Assembly: GCA_934444645.1 (NCBI GenBank)
Contig: CAKSCV010000008.1
Location: forward strand, 1-64,000
Reading direction: 5' to 3'
DNA length: 64,000 nucleotides
DNA from: an uncultured Eubacteriales bacterium
GTDB lineage: Bacteria > Bacillota > Clostridia > Oscillospirales > CAG-382
The notes under the pieces were generated by a model. It was not told the origin of the DNA, made no database searches, and saw nothing but the letters and a program-made list of their open reading frames with translations. Below are positions 8,692 through 16,988 of this stretch, piece after piece; positions within the stretch are counted from its first letter, which is position 1, and each line of letters starts with the position of its first letter. Position numbers and translations under genes: made by a program.

Positions 8692-9105
8692 CTTTCTGCG
8701 AAGCAGAAAGTCACAAAGGCGGCTATGCCGCCCGGAAATGCCGCGAAGCGGCAAAGGATTTAATTGGATTTGTGCAAAGTGGTTGTTTTGGTGTGCTGAT
8801 TCGAGGTTTGCAGAACCTCGATGCTCCCTTGAAAGGGTTTAATTGTTGCGGTGCGAAGTTGTTATCTTTGTGTGCTGAAGCGAGGTTTGCAAAGCCTCGA
8901 AGCTCCCTGCAAAGGGAACGGATTTATTCTTTTTGCGTTGTGCAAAAAGAACCAAAAAGCACACCAGAGGTTTGCGAACCTCTGGACTCCGGGGACGATT
9001 CAAAGCTCTGTCGGAAGTGATTTTGCAAAGTTTTCCGGCGGCACGTGTCGAAACCGGTTTTTCCCGCAAAACGCCGGCGTAAAGGCTTTGAATCGGTGCG
9101 AAAGG
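8692..9105. repeat. Left arm of a large imperfect inverted repeat, packed with small hairpins
   Basis: This arm holds a series of short palindromes: 8692-8710 (CTTTCTGC/GCAGAAAG), 8718-8732 (GGCGGC/GCCGCC), 8739-8753, 8802-8820 (CGAGGTT/AACCTCG), 8881-8899, 8927-8951 (10-bp stem) and 8964-8985 (CCAGAGGTT/AACCTCTGG). Read forward, it matches the reverse complement of 9530-9945 in order. Shared landmarks include AAAGGATTTAATTGGATT, a TTGTTGCGGTGCGAAG stretch, the TTTTTGC hairpin, CCAAAAAGCAC and TTTGAATCGGTGCGA. The short frames in it have no recognisable protein signature and I treat them as non-coding. Confidence 0.75.
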
Positions 9106-9529
9106 GTTACCGTAGTGCAAACGCAAGACTGATGTTTTTCGAAAATGGATTGTTGTACTGCAAGCTTACAGTAGCAAGCGGCATTCGAAAAAGGGTTGCT
9201 GCACGTTAGCTTTGGTGCAGTGCAAAGTCGATATCGTTGTGCGCTGAAAAAAGCTTTTCTTTGTCGGTTGGCTTTGCAAGAGCTGAAAAAGCTGTTCTTT
9301 TTCGCAAACCAAAAGTTTTTCTTTTGCAGAAAACTTTTAAACCGCACTTGAAAGTCACCTGCTTTTACAAAACCAAAAGCCTTTCTTTTGCACAAACTTT
9401 TTTTATTGCCACCCAAAACAACTCTTTTCCACCCTCCGCCGCCCATTCCAAAACCCCTTAACCTACTGTCCACAAAAGAATACAGCTGTTCTTTTGCTGT
9501 TCGCTCTAATTTTGTGCTGTAAAGCCGGA
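9106..9529. other. Central spacer of the hairpin block
   Basis: About 420 bp separate the two inverted arms. The sequence is rich in CTTTT/AAAAG runs and in CAAACCAAAAG-like repeats (for example near 9304 and 9368). I see no gene, promoter or RNA that I can support. Confidence 0.4.
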
Positions 9530-9945
9530 ACCTCGCACCGATTCAAATCATTGCCGGCGATACCCGAAAACCTCGCGGTTTTCTGTGCCGCCGGGTACCT
9601 GATGAACGCCGGTCATTTTCGCTTCAAAAACGTATCGACCGGCGATTTGAATCGAGGTCGCAGGACGGAGTCCCGCGTGCTTTTTGGTTACTTTTTGCAC
9701 GATGCAAAAAGTGACAACCCGTTCTCCCTCGCAGGAAGTTCCGAGGTTACGCGAACCTCGAATCAGCACACTGCAACGGCAGCTTCGCACCGCAACAATT
9801 AAAACCTTTCAAGGAAACTTCGAGGTTTTGCAAACCTCGAAGCAGCTCACATAGCAGGCAACTGCATGCAATCCAATTAAATCCTTTTTCCGCTTCGCGG
9901 CTTCTTCCGGCGGCAAGCCGCCTTGGCGTTCCCTTTCGGGAACGT
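9530..9945. repeat. Right arm of the large imperfect inverted repeat
   Basis: This is the inverted partner of 8692-9105. Its hairpins are 9690-9712 (ACTTTTTGC/GCAAAAAGT), 9742-9760 (CGAGGTT/AACCTCG), 9821-9839 (CGAGGTTT/AAACCTCG), 9890-9900, 9909-9922 (GGCGGC/GCCGCC) and 9928-9943 (GTTCCC/GGGAAC). The order mirrors that of the left arm. Another hairpin (GGCTTTT/AAAAGCC, about 9951-9972) follows before the next terminator. Confidence 0.75.
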
Positions 9946-9974
9946 TTATCGGCTTTTTGTCCCGAAAAGCCGAT

Positions 9975-10005
9975 AAAAAAGGCATCAAACCGGCGGTTTG
10001 ATGCC
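9975..10005 (-). terminator. Terminator after the PqqD-like gene
   Basis: A 12-bp stem GGCATCAAACCG (9981-9992) / CGGTTTGATGCC (9994-10005) is followed on the minus strand by six T. It begins 6 bp beyond the stop codon at 10011. A CTTTTT run on the plus strand could make it bidirectional. Confidence 0.85.
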
Positions 10006-10010
10006 CTTTT

Positions 10011-10283
10011 TCATGATTCGATCAAAAGCCCTTGCTCCTCAAGCTTTTGGATAAATGCGTCAACATCTTTTTCGGCAAGTGCCTTGTCAACATCGTATTC
10101 GTCAAGCAGCTTCTTGACCAATTCATTTTTGTCGGCACAGCCGTCCGTCAATGCTTTCCATAAAAAGGCACCGGTCTCGTTAAGCGTGATCATCCCGTTA
10201 AAATCCTTTGCAGCTTCGCCGACGGCAACAACCACATAGGCATCCGAAACGTTTCGTAACAGAAATCCGTCTTTAATCTTCAT
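10011..10283 (-). CDS. PqqD family protein
   Basis: The 90-residue product shows the PqqD pattern: a short beta-rich start (GFLLRNVSDAYVVVAVG), then LNETGAFLWKAL, then a helical end closing with FIQKLEEQGLL. PqqD-like proteins are small winged-helix-type peptide-binding domains that present precursor peptides to radical SAM or other RiPP enzymes. No such enzyme or precursor lies next to it, so it is an orphan here. The ATG at 10283 is preferred over the one at 10301 because AAGGA lies 8 nt before it. The gene follows the fumarase-beta gene by about 33 bp and may be co-transcribed with it. Confidence 0.8.
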   Translation of the reverse strand: MKIKDGFLLRNVSDAYVVVAVGEAAKDFNGMITLNETGAFLWKALTDGCADKNELVKKLLDEYDVDKALAEKDVDAFIQKLEEQGLLIES

Positions 10284-10316
10284 TTTGACAATCCTTTCCA
10301 TATTTTATGCTCATTT

Positions 10317-10850
10317 TTATTTTCGGTCAAACAAATTCACGCCGTAAGAATCAATGGCGCACAAAACCGGAAACGCCTGTATTTCCAATCGCTTAACCGA
10401 TTCGCAGCCCAATTCTTCAAAGGCAATAACTTCCATTTTTTTTACAGCCATGGCGGCAAGTGCTCCTGCACCGCCGATTGCGCAAAAGTAGACGGCTTTG
10501 TTCTTCACAATCGCCTGCACCACCTCCGGCGAGCGAGGTCCTTTGCCGATCATGGCGCAAAGGCCGTTTGCCAAAAGCTGCGGCGTATACACATCCATGC
10601 GCGACGAAGTGGTCGGTCCGCACGAACCGATGGGACTTCCCGGACGCTCCGGGGTCGGGCCGGCATAGTAGATTACCGCGCCTTCCAGCGGAAACGGCAG
10701 CGGCTTTCCGGCTTCGAGAAGCGTACGAATGCGTTTATGTGCCGCATCCCGTGCGGTATAGACCGTGCCGGAAAGGAAAACCTCATCACCGGCATGAATT
10801 TCGGAAATCTTTTCTTTTAACTCTGCCGTGGAAATATGTATGACCGCCAT
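10317..10850 (-). CDS. Fe-S type fumarate/tartrate hydratase, beta subunit
   Basis: The 177-residue protein matches the C-terminal (beta) half of class I fumarases and L-tartrate dehydratases. It contains AVIYYAGPTPERPG, GSCGPTTSSRMD and GGAGALAA, and ends at normal subunit length. With its alpha partner, which carries the 4Fe-4S cluster, it would hydrate fumarate to malate or act on a related dicarboxylate. No alpha subunit is adjacent: upstream is a DivIVA-like gene and downstream the PqqD-like gene. It therefore either pairs with a remote alpha gene or is left over. The start ATG at 10850 has AAGGAA upstream. Confidence 0.9.
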   Translation of the reverse strand: MAVIHISTAELKEKISEIHAGDEVFLSGTVYTARDAAHKRIRTLLEAGKPLPFPLEGAVIYYAGPTPERPGSPIGSCGPTTSSRMDVYTPQLLANGLCAMIGKGPRSPEVVQAIVKNKAVYFCAIGGAGALAAMAVKKMEVIAFEELGCESVKRLEIQAFPVLCAIDSYGVNLFDRK

Positions 10851-10888
10851 GCCGTTCCTTCTTTCATGTGCCGCCCCAAAAAGCGTGT

Positions 10889-11575
10889 TTATTCCGATTC
10901 CTTGGCCGGCAGAGAAGAGAAGAACGCGTCCACCTTGGCTTTATGATCCTTAAAAATCTCGTCCAGTTCTTCTTTGCGGCGATAGAGATATTTGACTTTT
11001 TTCATGTTTTCCGCCACTTTTTCATCCGAGGCGGCAACGATTTCATCGGCATTTTCCTGTGCGCGTTTTTCGGCGTCGGCGACGATCTGCGCAGCGCGTT
11101 TTTCGGCTTCTCCGATGAGTTCCTCCGCCTTGCGGCGTGCCGTCGAAAGGATTCCGTTGACATCAGCCAACATAGCATCATATTCCTTGGCATTGGCTTC
11201 CATGGCAGAAGCTTTGATGCGTTCGGCTTCCAGGTCGGTTTTCAGCTGACGGGCGGTATTTTCGGATTCTTTGGCGTGATCTTCAGCCGCAGCAACAGCC
11301 AAACGGGCATTTTCCGTGTCATTTTTTAAGCGTGCAATTTCCTCTTCCAAAGCCGTGATCTTATCTTCTTTGTCGGCAACGGCCTTTTGGATCTCACCGC
11401 ACTTGGCATCGGAAAGCCGGAGCTTTTCCAGCTCCTCATTCAGAAGGGCGATCTGTGATTCATACTTTGCGCCGGTTTCCTTGAACGAACGGTTCATTTC
11501 CGCAATATAGGCGGCAACCTCTTCGCGCGAAAAACCGAAAAGAGAAACGGAAAACAAATAATCGGAATGGGGCAT
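10889..11575 (-). CDS. DivIVA-like coiled-coil protein
   Basis: The 228-residue protein begins with a short N-terminal region (FSVSLFGFSREEVAAYIAEMN) that resembles the lipid-binding head of DivIVA/GpsB-type proteins. A long Glu/Lys/Ala-rich coiled coil then runs from about residue 30 to 190 and includes the ARRKAEELIGEAEKRA pattern seen in DivIVA tails. Such proteins gather at curved or septal membrane and recruit division or wall-synthesis factors. The ATG at 11575 has GGGAGGAG 8 nt upstream. An upstream extension to 11662 lacks family similarity. Assignment to the superfamily is fairly secure, but the precise role is not. Confidence 0.7.
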   Translation of the reverse strand: MPHSDYLFSVSLFGFSREEVAAYIAEMNRSFKETGAKYESQIALLNEELEKLRLSDAKCGEIQKAVADKEDKITALEEEIARLKNDTENARLAVAAAEDHAKESENTARQLKTDLEAERIKASAMEANAKEYDAMLADVNGILSTARRKAEELIGEAEKRAAQIVADAEKRAQENADEIVAASDEKVAENMKKVKYLYRRKEELDEIFKDHKAKVDAFFSSLPAKESE

Positions 11576-11776
11576 TCGAAAAACTCCTCCCTGATTGAAA
11601 ACAAAATAGTGAAGCAGCAAAGCCGTCCGTTCGGCACAAAACAGCCGGAAATTGACGGTCAATACCGTTTATTACGTTTATTATATTTATTATAACACGA
11701 TTTTGGCAAAAAATCAATCACTTTTTGCATTTTTCCGCCGATTTCGACATTTTTCGTCAAAAGAGACAAAACATCG

Positions 11777-13588
11777 TTAATTTTTCCGGTTGCCCTTATC
11801 AACAAGCAATCCTTCGACCGTCTCTTTATCGGCTGTCACAAAAGCAGTGTAGTTTTTCTCATAAATCACAAAGCCGGGCTTTGAACCGGAGGGCTTTTTG
11901 ACATAGCGCGCTCGTGTATAATCAACGGCAGCCTGCGGTTTTTCACGCTCAGAGCTGTAAAAAAGTGCGATCATGGCACACTCGGTGAAGCTCGCAGCCG
12001 ACGGCTCATCCTCGCCGCAAACCATCACAACATGAGACCCGGCGGCGTTTTTGACATGGAACCAATAGTCATTTTTCTCGGCAAGCTTAGTGGTGACATA
12101 GTCGTTTTGCAGGTTGTTTTTGCCGCAATAGACGGTATAGCCGTCACTTGTGACAAAGCGCATGGGCTTTAACTCTTTTTTAAGCTTGGCGCGATCCTTG
12201 CCGAGACCGTGTGCACGGCGCATATTGTCGAGCTTTTTCCCGTAGCCGGAAAGTGCCAGCTCTGCACGGATTTCGGCAAGGTCGTTTTCGGTTTCGGCTT
12301 TGGCAAGGCTTTCAAAAACCGTGTCGATATACGCCGATTCTGCTTTGGATTCCTCAATCTGCGCGGTCAGCATCACGCGGGCAGACTTGGCTTTATTGTA
12401 CTTTTTATAGTAGCTTTGGGCATTCTGCGCCGGCGTATAGCGGCTGTCAAGCTTGACTTCGACGGTTGGCAAAGCCTCGTCAAAATAATTGACGAGCGAT
12501 GCTTTTTCCATTCCTTTTTTCAAGGCATAAATGTTTGCCGTGATCAGGTCGCCGTACAGCTTCCAGCTTTCCGCCTGTTTGCCCTCTTCGAGGGAAGCAA
12601 GCTGCAATTCGGTCTTTTTGGCAATGCGCTGGGACGCGTTGGTAAGCAGGCGCAGAATATCCTGTCCGCGGCGTTTGATGCTTTCGGCGCGGTCGCGTTC
12701 GGCATAAAACGTATCAAGCAGCGCATGAATGCTGTCAAACGGCTTAACCACGCCCGACGCGCCGTACTGGCGTATCTCGCAGAACGAAAATTCAAGCACT
12801 TTCCCGTTTTTGTCTGTCACCAAGCACGGCGAAAATTTCTTTTCGCGTACAGCACCGTACAGCGTGTGATAGTAAAACCACAGCGCGTCGGCATCGCATT
12901 CGTGAAGCGGTGTCCCGGTCGCTTTGGAGGCACGGAAAACGATTTCACGCGCGGTCAGCGGCGAAAGCCCGGCATAACGCGAAATGAGATATTTGTCGGC
13001 AGCCATCGTAACGCCGGAAGCAAGATCGGAAGCAAGCCGCGCACGAAAGCTTTCTTCGGTCACATCGAGCGCATTGACCTTTCCGGCTTGCTTGTCGGGA
13101 TTTTCATAGCGAAAACCGACAAGCACCTGCCGTTTATTATCCGCGCCGAGGCTGACCGGATGAAGCACGGCGGAAATACGCTTTTCGCTGTCAAGCAGAA
13201 TGACGTTGCTGTAAGTGCCCATGATTTCGCAAATCAGATATTTTTCGGATTGGAACCCGAGTTCATCGGAAGAAATAAGCGAAATTTCCATGGCACGGTC
13301 AAAGCCGAGCTGCCTGACACCCGTGATGAAACCGCCGGTTAAGTGCTTGCGAAGCAGCATACAGAACATGGGCGGGACGGCCGGGTTCTCGCGGTCGCTC
13401 GCTGTAAAGCCGACGCGTGAAGAACCGGCGGCGGCCGACAAAAGCAGCTTTTTGGAGCCGTTTTTGGAACGCAGGTGCAGCAAGATCTCATCGCGTTCCG
13501 GCTGGCACACCTTTTCGATACGCGCACCGACGGCTTCGGTTTCCAAGCTATGAACAACGGCGGCCATAACGCCTGCATCAAATGGCAT
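11777..13588 (-). CDS. rqcH: RqcH (NFACT/Rqc2 family ribosome quality control protein)
   Basis: The 603-residue protein has the NFACT layout: an N-terminal NFACT-N domain, a helix-hairpin-helix and coiled-coil middle (about 280-450) and the NFACT-R (DUF814) domain near 460-585 with KNDYWFHVKNAAGSHVV. The D97-R98 pair, which is essential in characterised bacterial RqcH for recruiting tRNA-Ala, is present in LGFDRAM. RqcH binds obstructed 50S subunits and adds C-terminal alanine tails to stalled peptides. Older annotations call it fibronectin-binding protein A. The ATG at 13588 has AGGAGA 8 nt upstream. The Nif3-like gene lies 35 bp upstream on the same strand. Confidence 0.95.
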   Translation of the reverse strand: MPFDAGVMAAVVHSLETEAVGARIEKVCQPERDEILLHLRSKNGSKKLLLSAAAGSSRVGFTASDRENPAVPPMFCMLLRKHLTGGFITGVRQLGFDRAMEISLISSDELGFQSEKYLICEIMGTYSNVILLDSEKRISAVLHPVSLGADNKRQVLVGFRYENPDKQAGKVNALDVTEESFRARLASDLASGVTMAADKYLISRYAGLSPLTAREIVFRASKATGTPLHECDADALWFYYHTLYGAVREKKFSPCLVTDKNGKVLEFSFCEIRQYGASGVVKPFDSIHALLDTFYAERDRAESIKRRGQDILRLLTNASQRIAKKTELQLASLEEGKQAESWKLYGDLITANIYALKKGMEKASLVNYFDEALPTVEVKLDSRYTPAQNAQSYYKKYNKAKSARVMLTAQIEESKAESAYIDTVFESLAKAETENDLAEIRAELALSGYGKKLDNMRRAHGLGKDRAKLKKELKPMRFVTSDGYTVYCGKNNLQNDYVTTKLAEKNDYWFHVKNAAGSHVVMVCGEDEPSAASFTECAMIALFYSSEREKPQAAVDYTRARYVKKPSGSKPGFVIYEKNYTAFVTADKETVEGLLVDKGNRKN

Positions 13589-13623
13589 AAAATAAATCTC
13601 CTATATGAAAGAAAAAATGTTGC

Positions 13624-14403
13624 TTAAAGGCTGATATACGGGCTTTGCACGTCAAATATACCGACCGTAAGCTCACTGCCGAAAGCATCGGCAAGCAGAT
13701 TCTTAAACCGCCCGCAGACCGGGTTTTCCGTGAAGTAGTGCCCGAGGTCGAACAAGCACATGTCGAGCTCTTTGCAGTCGAGAAACGTGTTATGCGCAGC
13801 CTCTCCCGTGACAAACGCATCCGCACCGGCGGCATAGGCGTCATAGAAAAAGCTCTTGCCTGCTCCGCCGACAAAGGCGACGCGGCGGATTTTTTTATCC
13901 GGCGTTTTGAAAAACGACGCACGCACCGACGTGCTGCCGAAGGTTTCTTTCAAGACGGCTGCAAAAGCTTCCGGTGTGAGCGGTTCGGGGAGTGAGCCGA
14001 TGCGGCCGCACTGTCCGTTTTCGCCGCCAAAGGGAACGACATCGGAAAGTCCAAGTAGCTCCGCCGCCGTATCGTTGACGCCGCCGGAAGCCGAATCGAG
14101 TCTGGTATGATAGGAAAGCACGGCGATATTCTTTTGCATTAAGCGCTTAAAATTCGTATAATCGCCGCCGGTCAAGCGTTTGAAGGGACGGAAGATAAAC
14201 GGATGATGGGTGACAATGAGGTCATAGCCGCCTTTTTCGGCAGCCGTGATGCCGTCCGGCGTCACTTCAAGCATGACAAGCACCTTTTTTACCGGTTTAT
14301 TCGGATTTTCGCATAACATTACGCCGTCGTTGTCCCATTCTTCGGAAAGTGTGCGCGGTGCGGCTTGCGATAAAGCTTTATCGATTTCTTTTACGGTAAT
14401 CAT
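13624..14403 (-). CDS. Nif3-like dinuclear metal centre protein
   Basis: The 259-residue product is the short form of the DUF34/NIF3 family, without the PII-like insert. Family landmarks are the MITVKEI start, WDNDGVMLCENPN, the metal-binding VTHHPFIF, the SYHTRLDS segment and a C-terminal DLGHYFTE with a conserved His and Glu. Members form toroidal hexamers with two metals per subunit. The biochemical role is unsettled, with links to GTP cyclohydrolase-like chemistry and metal insertion. In many Bacillota it lies beside trmK. Here trmK is close (16.2 kb) but separated by three genes. Confidence 0.92.
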   Translation of the reverse strand: MITVKEIDKALSQAAPRTLSEEWDNDGVMLCENPNKPVKKVLVMLEVTPDGITAAEKGGYDLIVTHHPFIFRPFKRLTGGDYTNFKRLMQKNIAVLSYHTRLDSASGGVNDTAAELLGLSDVVPFGGENGQCGRIGSLPEPLTPEAFAAVLKETFGSTSVRASFFKTPDKKIRRVAFVGGAGKSFFYDAYAAGADAFVTGEAAHNTFLDCKELDMCLFDLGHYFTENPVCGRFKNLLADAFGSELTVGIFDVQSPYISL

Positions 14404-14418
14404 GTGATAACCTGCCTT

Positions 14419-15054
14419 TTAATCTTTGATTTTTTTAATTTTGGTTAAATCGCCGCTGCACAAGGCTTCCATATTGCGGAAAATTTTGTCGGCATCCCAA
14501 TCCCACCATTTGAGTTCGAGCAAATACGCGGTAAGCTCTTCGTCAAAACGCTGCCGAATCACCCGACAGGGGTTTCCGCCTGCAACACAGTACGGCGGAA
14601 TATCTTTCACAACAACCGAATCAGCGGCAATGATCGCGCCGTCGCCAATATGCACACCCGGCATGACCGTCACGTTCTGCCCGATCCACACATCGTTTCC
14701 AACCACCGTGTCTCCTTTTAACGGAAGGTCGTCAAGAGCCGGTGCAAATTTTTCCCATCCGCCGCCCATGATGTTGAACGGATAGGTCGATACGCTTTTC
14801 ATGCGGTGGTTTGCGCCGTTCATCACGAATTCGATCCCTTTTGCAATGGCACAAAACTTCCCGATCATCAGCTTATCGCCCAAGAAATCATAGTGGTGCG
14901 TCACGTGTTCCTCAAATTTTTCCGCACCGTTCACATCGTCGTAGTAGGTATAGTCCCCGACGATAATACCGGGACGGGTGATGACATTTTTGATATACAC
15001 GATCTGCTTTATGTTTTCATTCGGATAGATTTTGTTCGGATCCGGTCCTATCAT
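14419..15054 (-). CDS. Vat-like xenobiotic O-acetyltransferase (left-handed beta-helix)
   Basis: The 211-residue protein follows the Vat/CatB hexapeptide acyltransferase family from end to end. It has the start MIGPDPNKIYP, a hexapeptide-repeat core, MNGANHRM with the likely catalytic His at 83, STYPFN, GNDVWIGQNVTVMPGV and the C-terminal ELKWWDWD. Streptogramin A acetyltransferases (Vat) and chloramphenicol acetyltransferases of the CatB type share this pattern and use acetyl-CoA. Similarity appears strong to the Vat branch, but many chromosomal relatives have no tested resistance function. No mobile element or second resistance gene flanks it. It sits 16 bp before the Nif3-like gene. Confidence 0.85.
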   Translation of the reverse strand: MIGPDPNKIYPNENIKQIVYIKNVITRPGIIVGDYTYYDDVNGAEKFEEHVTHHYDFLGDKLMIGKFCAIAKGIEFVMNGANHRMKSVSTYPFNIMGGGWEKFAPALDDLPLKGDTVVGNDVWIGQNVTVMPGVHIGDGAIIAADSVVVKDIPPYCVAGGNPCRVIRQRFDEELTAYLLELKWWDWDADKIFRNMEALCSGDLTKIKKIKD

Positions 15055-15086
15055 CGATTAAATCACCCCATATTTTCGCTTAGCTT

Positions 15087-15704
15087 TCAATGTTTCCGTG
15101 CCGACAAAGCCGAAATTTTCAGAACCGCAAACGCCAAAGCCGCTCCGGCAAGGATTCCGATAAAATTGCAGATAAGGTCGTCCACATCAAAGCTTCTGCC
15201 GAAAACAAGCTGCAAAACTTCCATGCAAACAGGCGTAACGGCGGCAACCAAAATCATTTTTCGAAAGCTTTTAATTTTCGTTGTCAACGGAAGGAAAAAG
15301 CCAAACGGAACAAACATCAAAATATTATAAATAAGCATCGTTTTGACCCAGCTTCCGAGCGAAAGCTCACCGGCAAGGCATTTGATGACCGACGGAACAA
15401 GATTGACGTCTCCGATGTGAAGCCGCTCTCGAAGACCATCCCACCAGCCAAAGAAAATGCCATCGTAAAAACACAGCCAAAAGTTTGCCGGCAGCACGAC
15501 AAGGCTCACAAGGCCGGTCAAATAGCAGACGAACAGCACGCGAAGCAGCTCTGACAGCCATTGTATTTGCCGGTTTTGTTTTTTCAAAAAAGCTATACGG
15601 ATGACAACATAGAGAATTCCGACAAGAATGGCGACGGGAAGAGCCTGAAGAAAATATCCCATAACCGAACCGGAATTCATGATACTTCGAAATTTTTGAA
15701 GCAT
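15087..15704 (-). CDS. VanZ family membrane protein
   Basis: The 205-residue protein has about five membrane segments (near 15-35, 48-70, 115-135, 148-168 and 178-198). It carries the VanZ-like pattern of a conserved NILMFVPFGFFLP stretch and a later EVLQLVFGRSFDVDDLICNFIG segment. VanZ-like proteins are integral membrane proteins, some of which give low-level teicoplanin resistance, but most have no assigned function. No van ligase or regulator genes are near. The start ATG at 15704 has GGGTG upstream. Confidence 0.85.
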   Translation of the reverse strand: MLQKFRSIMNSGSVMGYFLQALPVAILVGILYVVIRIAFLKKQNRQIQWLSELLRVLFVCYLTGLVSLVVLPANFWLCFYDGIFFGWWDGLRERLHIGDVNLVPSVIKCLAGELSLGSWVKTMLIYNILMFVPFGFFLPLTTKIKSFRKMILVAAVTPVCMEVLQLVFGRSFDVDDLICNFIGILAGAALAFAVLKISALSARKH

Positions 15705-15717
15705 AGTTGCACCCTAT

Positions 15718-16182
15718 TTATTCTTTCAGCTCGATTTTCGCGGCATACTCGTTCAACACGTCATCTAATGCTTCTTCGTTTTCGTAATACACTTCATCGC
15801 ACTGATTGAGTATCGCTTCAGCTTTTTCATCGTCTTCGTTCTTTTGCAGCGTTACATAGGCTTTATAGGCGGCATTCAGATTCTTTTTCAAAACCTCCGG
15901 CAAAACGGAATCTAACACCGCCAGTTCTTTTTTCAGATCACCGGTATTTTCGATGTTGAAAAAATATTGGTCATGTCCGCCGTTGTTGATCTCGCTTTGA
16001 TAGGTCAGCACCTCGGCATACGGTGAATCGGCCTTTCCTTCTCCCCAAAGCTCCCACATTCTGTCCCACGCATCTTGCTCGACAGCGTCGCTCGTCGCTT
16101 CTTGCTCGGTCGCATCTGTTTTCTCTTCTTGCTTGGCAGGTAATTCTTCTTTCTTTTTCTTGAAAAAATCAAATAAGCCCAT
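15718..16182 (-). CDS. DMP19/DUF4375 domain protein
   Basis: The 154-residue protein starts with a short charged linker (FFKKKKEELPAKQEE) rich in Glu and Thr. The DMP19-like core follows from about residue 38, with the signature INNGGHDQYFFN and a helical, acidic C-terminal half. The family is named after a DNA-mimic protein, but most members are uncharacterised. The acidic surface is consistent with the fold. It lies 13 bp upstream of the VanZ gene on the same strand, so the two are probably co-transcribed. Confidence 0.75.
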   Translation of the reverse strand: MGLFDFFKKKKEELPAKQEEKTDATEQEATSDAVEQDAWDRMWELWGEGKADSPYAEVLTYQSEINNGGHDQYFFNIENTGDLKKELAVLDSVLPEVLKKNLNAAYKAYVTLQKNEDDEKAEAILNQCDEVYYENEEALDDVLNEYAAKIELKE

Positions 16183-16217
16183 TTTTCTTTTTCCTCCGTA
16201 AGTTTGATTTATCTGTC

Positions 16218-16988
16218 TTACAATTTTGTTTTCTGCATATTCCGAATCGCCGTTTCACGCAGATTCTGCAACTCGCAAAGTACATCTTTATCGGCTTCGC
16301 ACAGTAAGCCGGCTTGCGTCATCTGTGCGATTTTTTTGGACAGAATGCGGATTTTGCGGTCGATATACGGCAAAAACAGCTCCTTATCGGGATGCGAAAC
16401 GTGATAGATACCGACGCAAAGCTCGGCCTCACTCATGTTCCGTTCTTTCCCGTCATACCGACAGGCAAGCAATGAATAAATGCGGCCTTTGTCCTTGACA
16501 AGCACCTCGCGGAGCACTTCAAAGCCATGTGTCGCAAGATAGCGTCTTAAATCTGTCTCACTGGTCATGGCCTGCAAGATACAGACGGTTTTGCGGTTCG
16601 GGTCATGCAAGAAAGCGGCGCGCTCTAAAATCGACGCGATTAGCTCGCCGCCCATGCCGAGAATAAAAATACGTTCGGCAGAAACATCGTCAAAGCCGCA
16701 AAGTCCGTCGTTTTGGCGCACGGTGATATAGTTTGCAAGCGGTTCGGACTTGAAGTGCCGTCTTTCCACCGCTTCCCTTGCCTTTTCAAGCGGTCCTTCC
16801 CCGATATCCGAGGCAAGCACGTGCGAACAGATTCCGCTTTGGACAAGATAGATGGCAAGCTTGCCATGGTCGCAGCCGACGTCAATGGCGCGGAGCGAAC
16901 CGATTTTTTCATCCTCAAAAAAAATTGCGGCGGCAAGCTTCGCCGCCGCAATCAATCGCTCATTCGGAGCGGTCAGTTCACGACCCAT
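16218..16988 (-). CDS. trmK: tRNA (adenine(22)-N1)-methyltransferase TrmK
   Basis: The 256-residue product is a class I SAM methyltransferase. It has the nucleotide-binding motif DVGCDHGKLAIYL near 36-48, DIGEGPLEKA, and the TrmK-type LGMGGELIASIL followed by LQAMTSE. The C-terminal helical part is also typical of the family. TrmK methylates N1 of A22 in tRNA. The ATG at 16988 overlaps by one base the TAA stop of the preceding DUF1858 gene, which suggests translational coupling. Length and motifs agree with the family. Confidence 0.9.
   Translation of the reverse strand: MGRELTAPNERLIAAAKLAAAIFFEDEKIGSLRAIDVGCDHGKLAIYLVQSGICSHVLASDIGEGPLEKAREAVERRHFKSEPLANYITVRQNDGLCGFDDVSAERIFILGMGGELIASILERAAFLHDPNRKTVCILQAMTSETDLRRYLATHGFEVLREVLVKDKGRIYSLLACRYDGKERNMSEAELCVGIYHVSHPDKELFLPYIDRKIRILSKKIAQMTQAGLLCEADKDVLCELQNLRETAIRNMQKTKL

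Noticed and set aside
8839..9473. Several open frames of 80-157 codons on both strands in the hairpin block
   Set aside because: They consist of translated palindromes with skewed composition (Cys, Lys, Phe, Arg) and lack ribosome binding sites. Similar pseudo-proteins arise from the other arm, as expected for a repeat.
12209..13342. A 377-codon plus-strand open frame antisense to rqcH
   Set aside because: It lacks a ribosome binding site and any domain, while the minus strand encodes a complete RqcH.
14419..15704. Glycopeptide/streptogramin resistance island (Vat-like plus VanZ)
   Set aside because: No mobile element, regulator pair or van ligase genes are present, and the neighbours are housekeeping genes, so an island is not supported.
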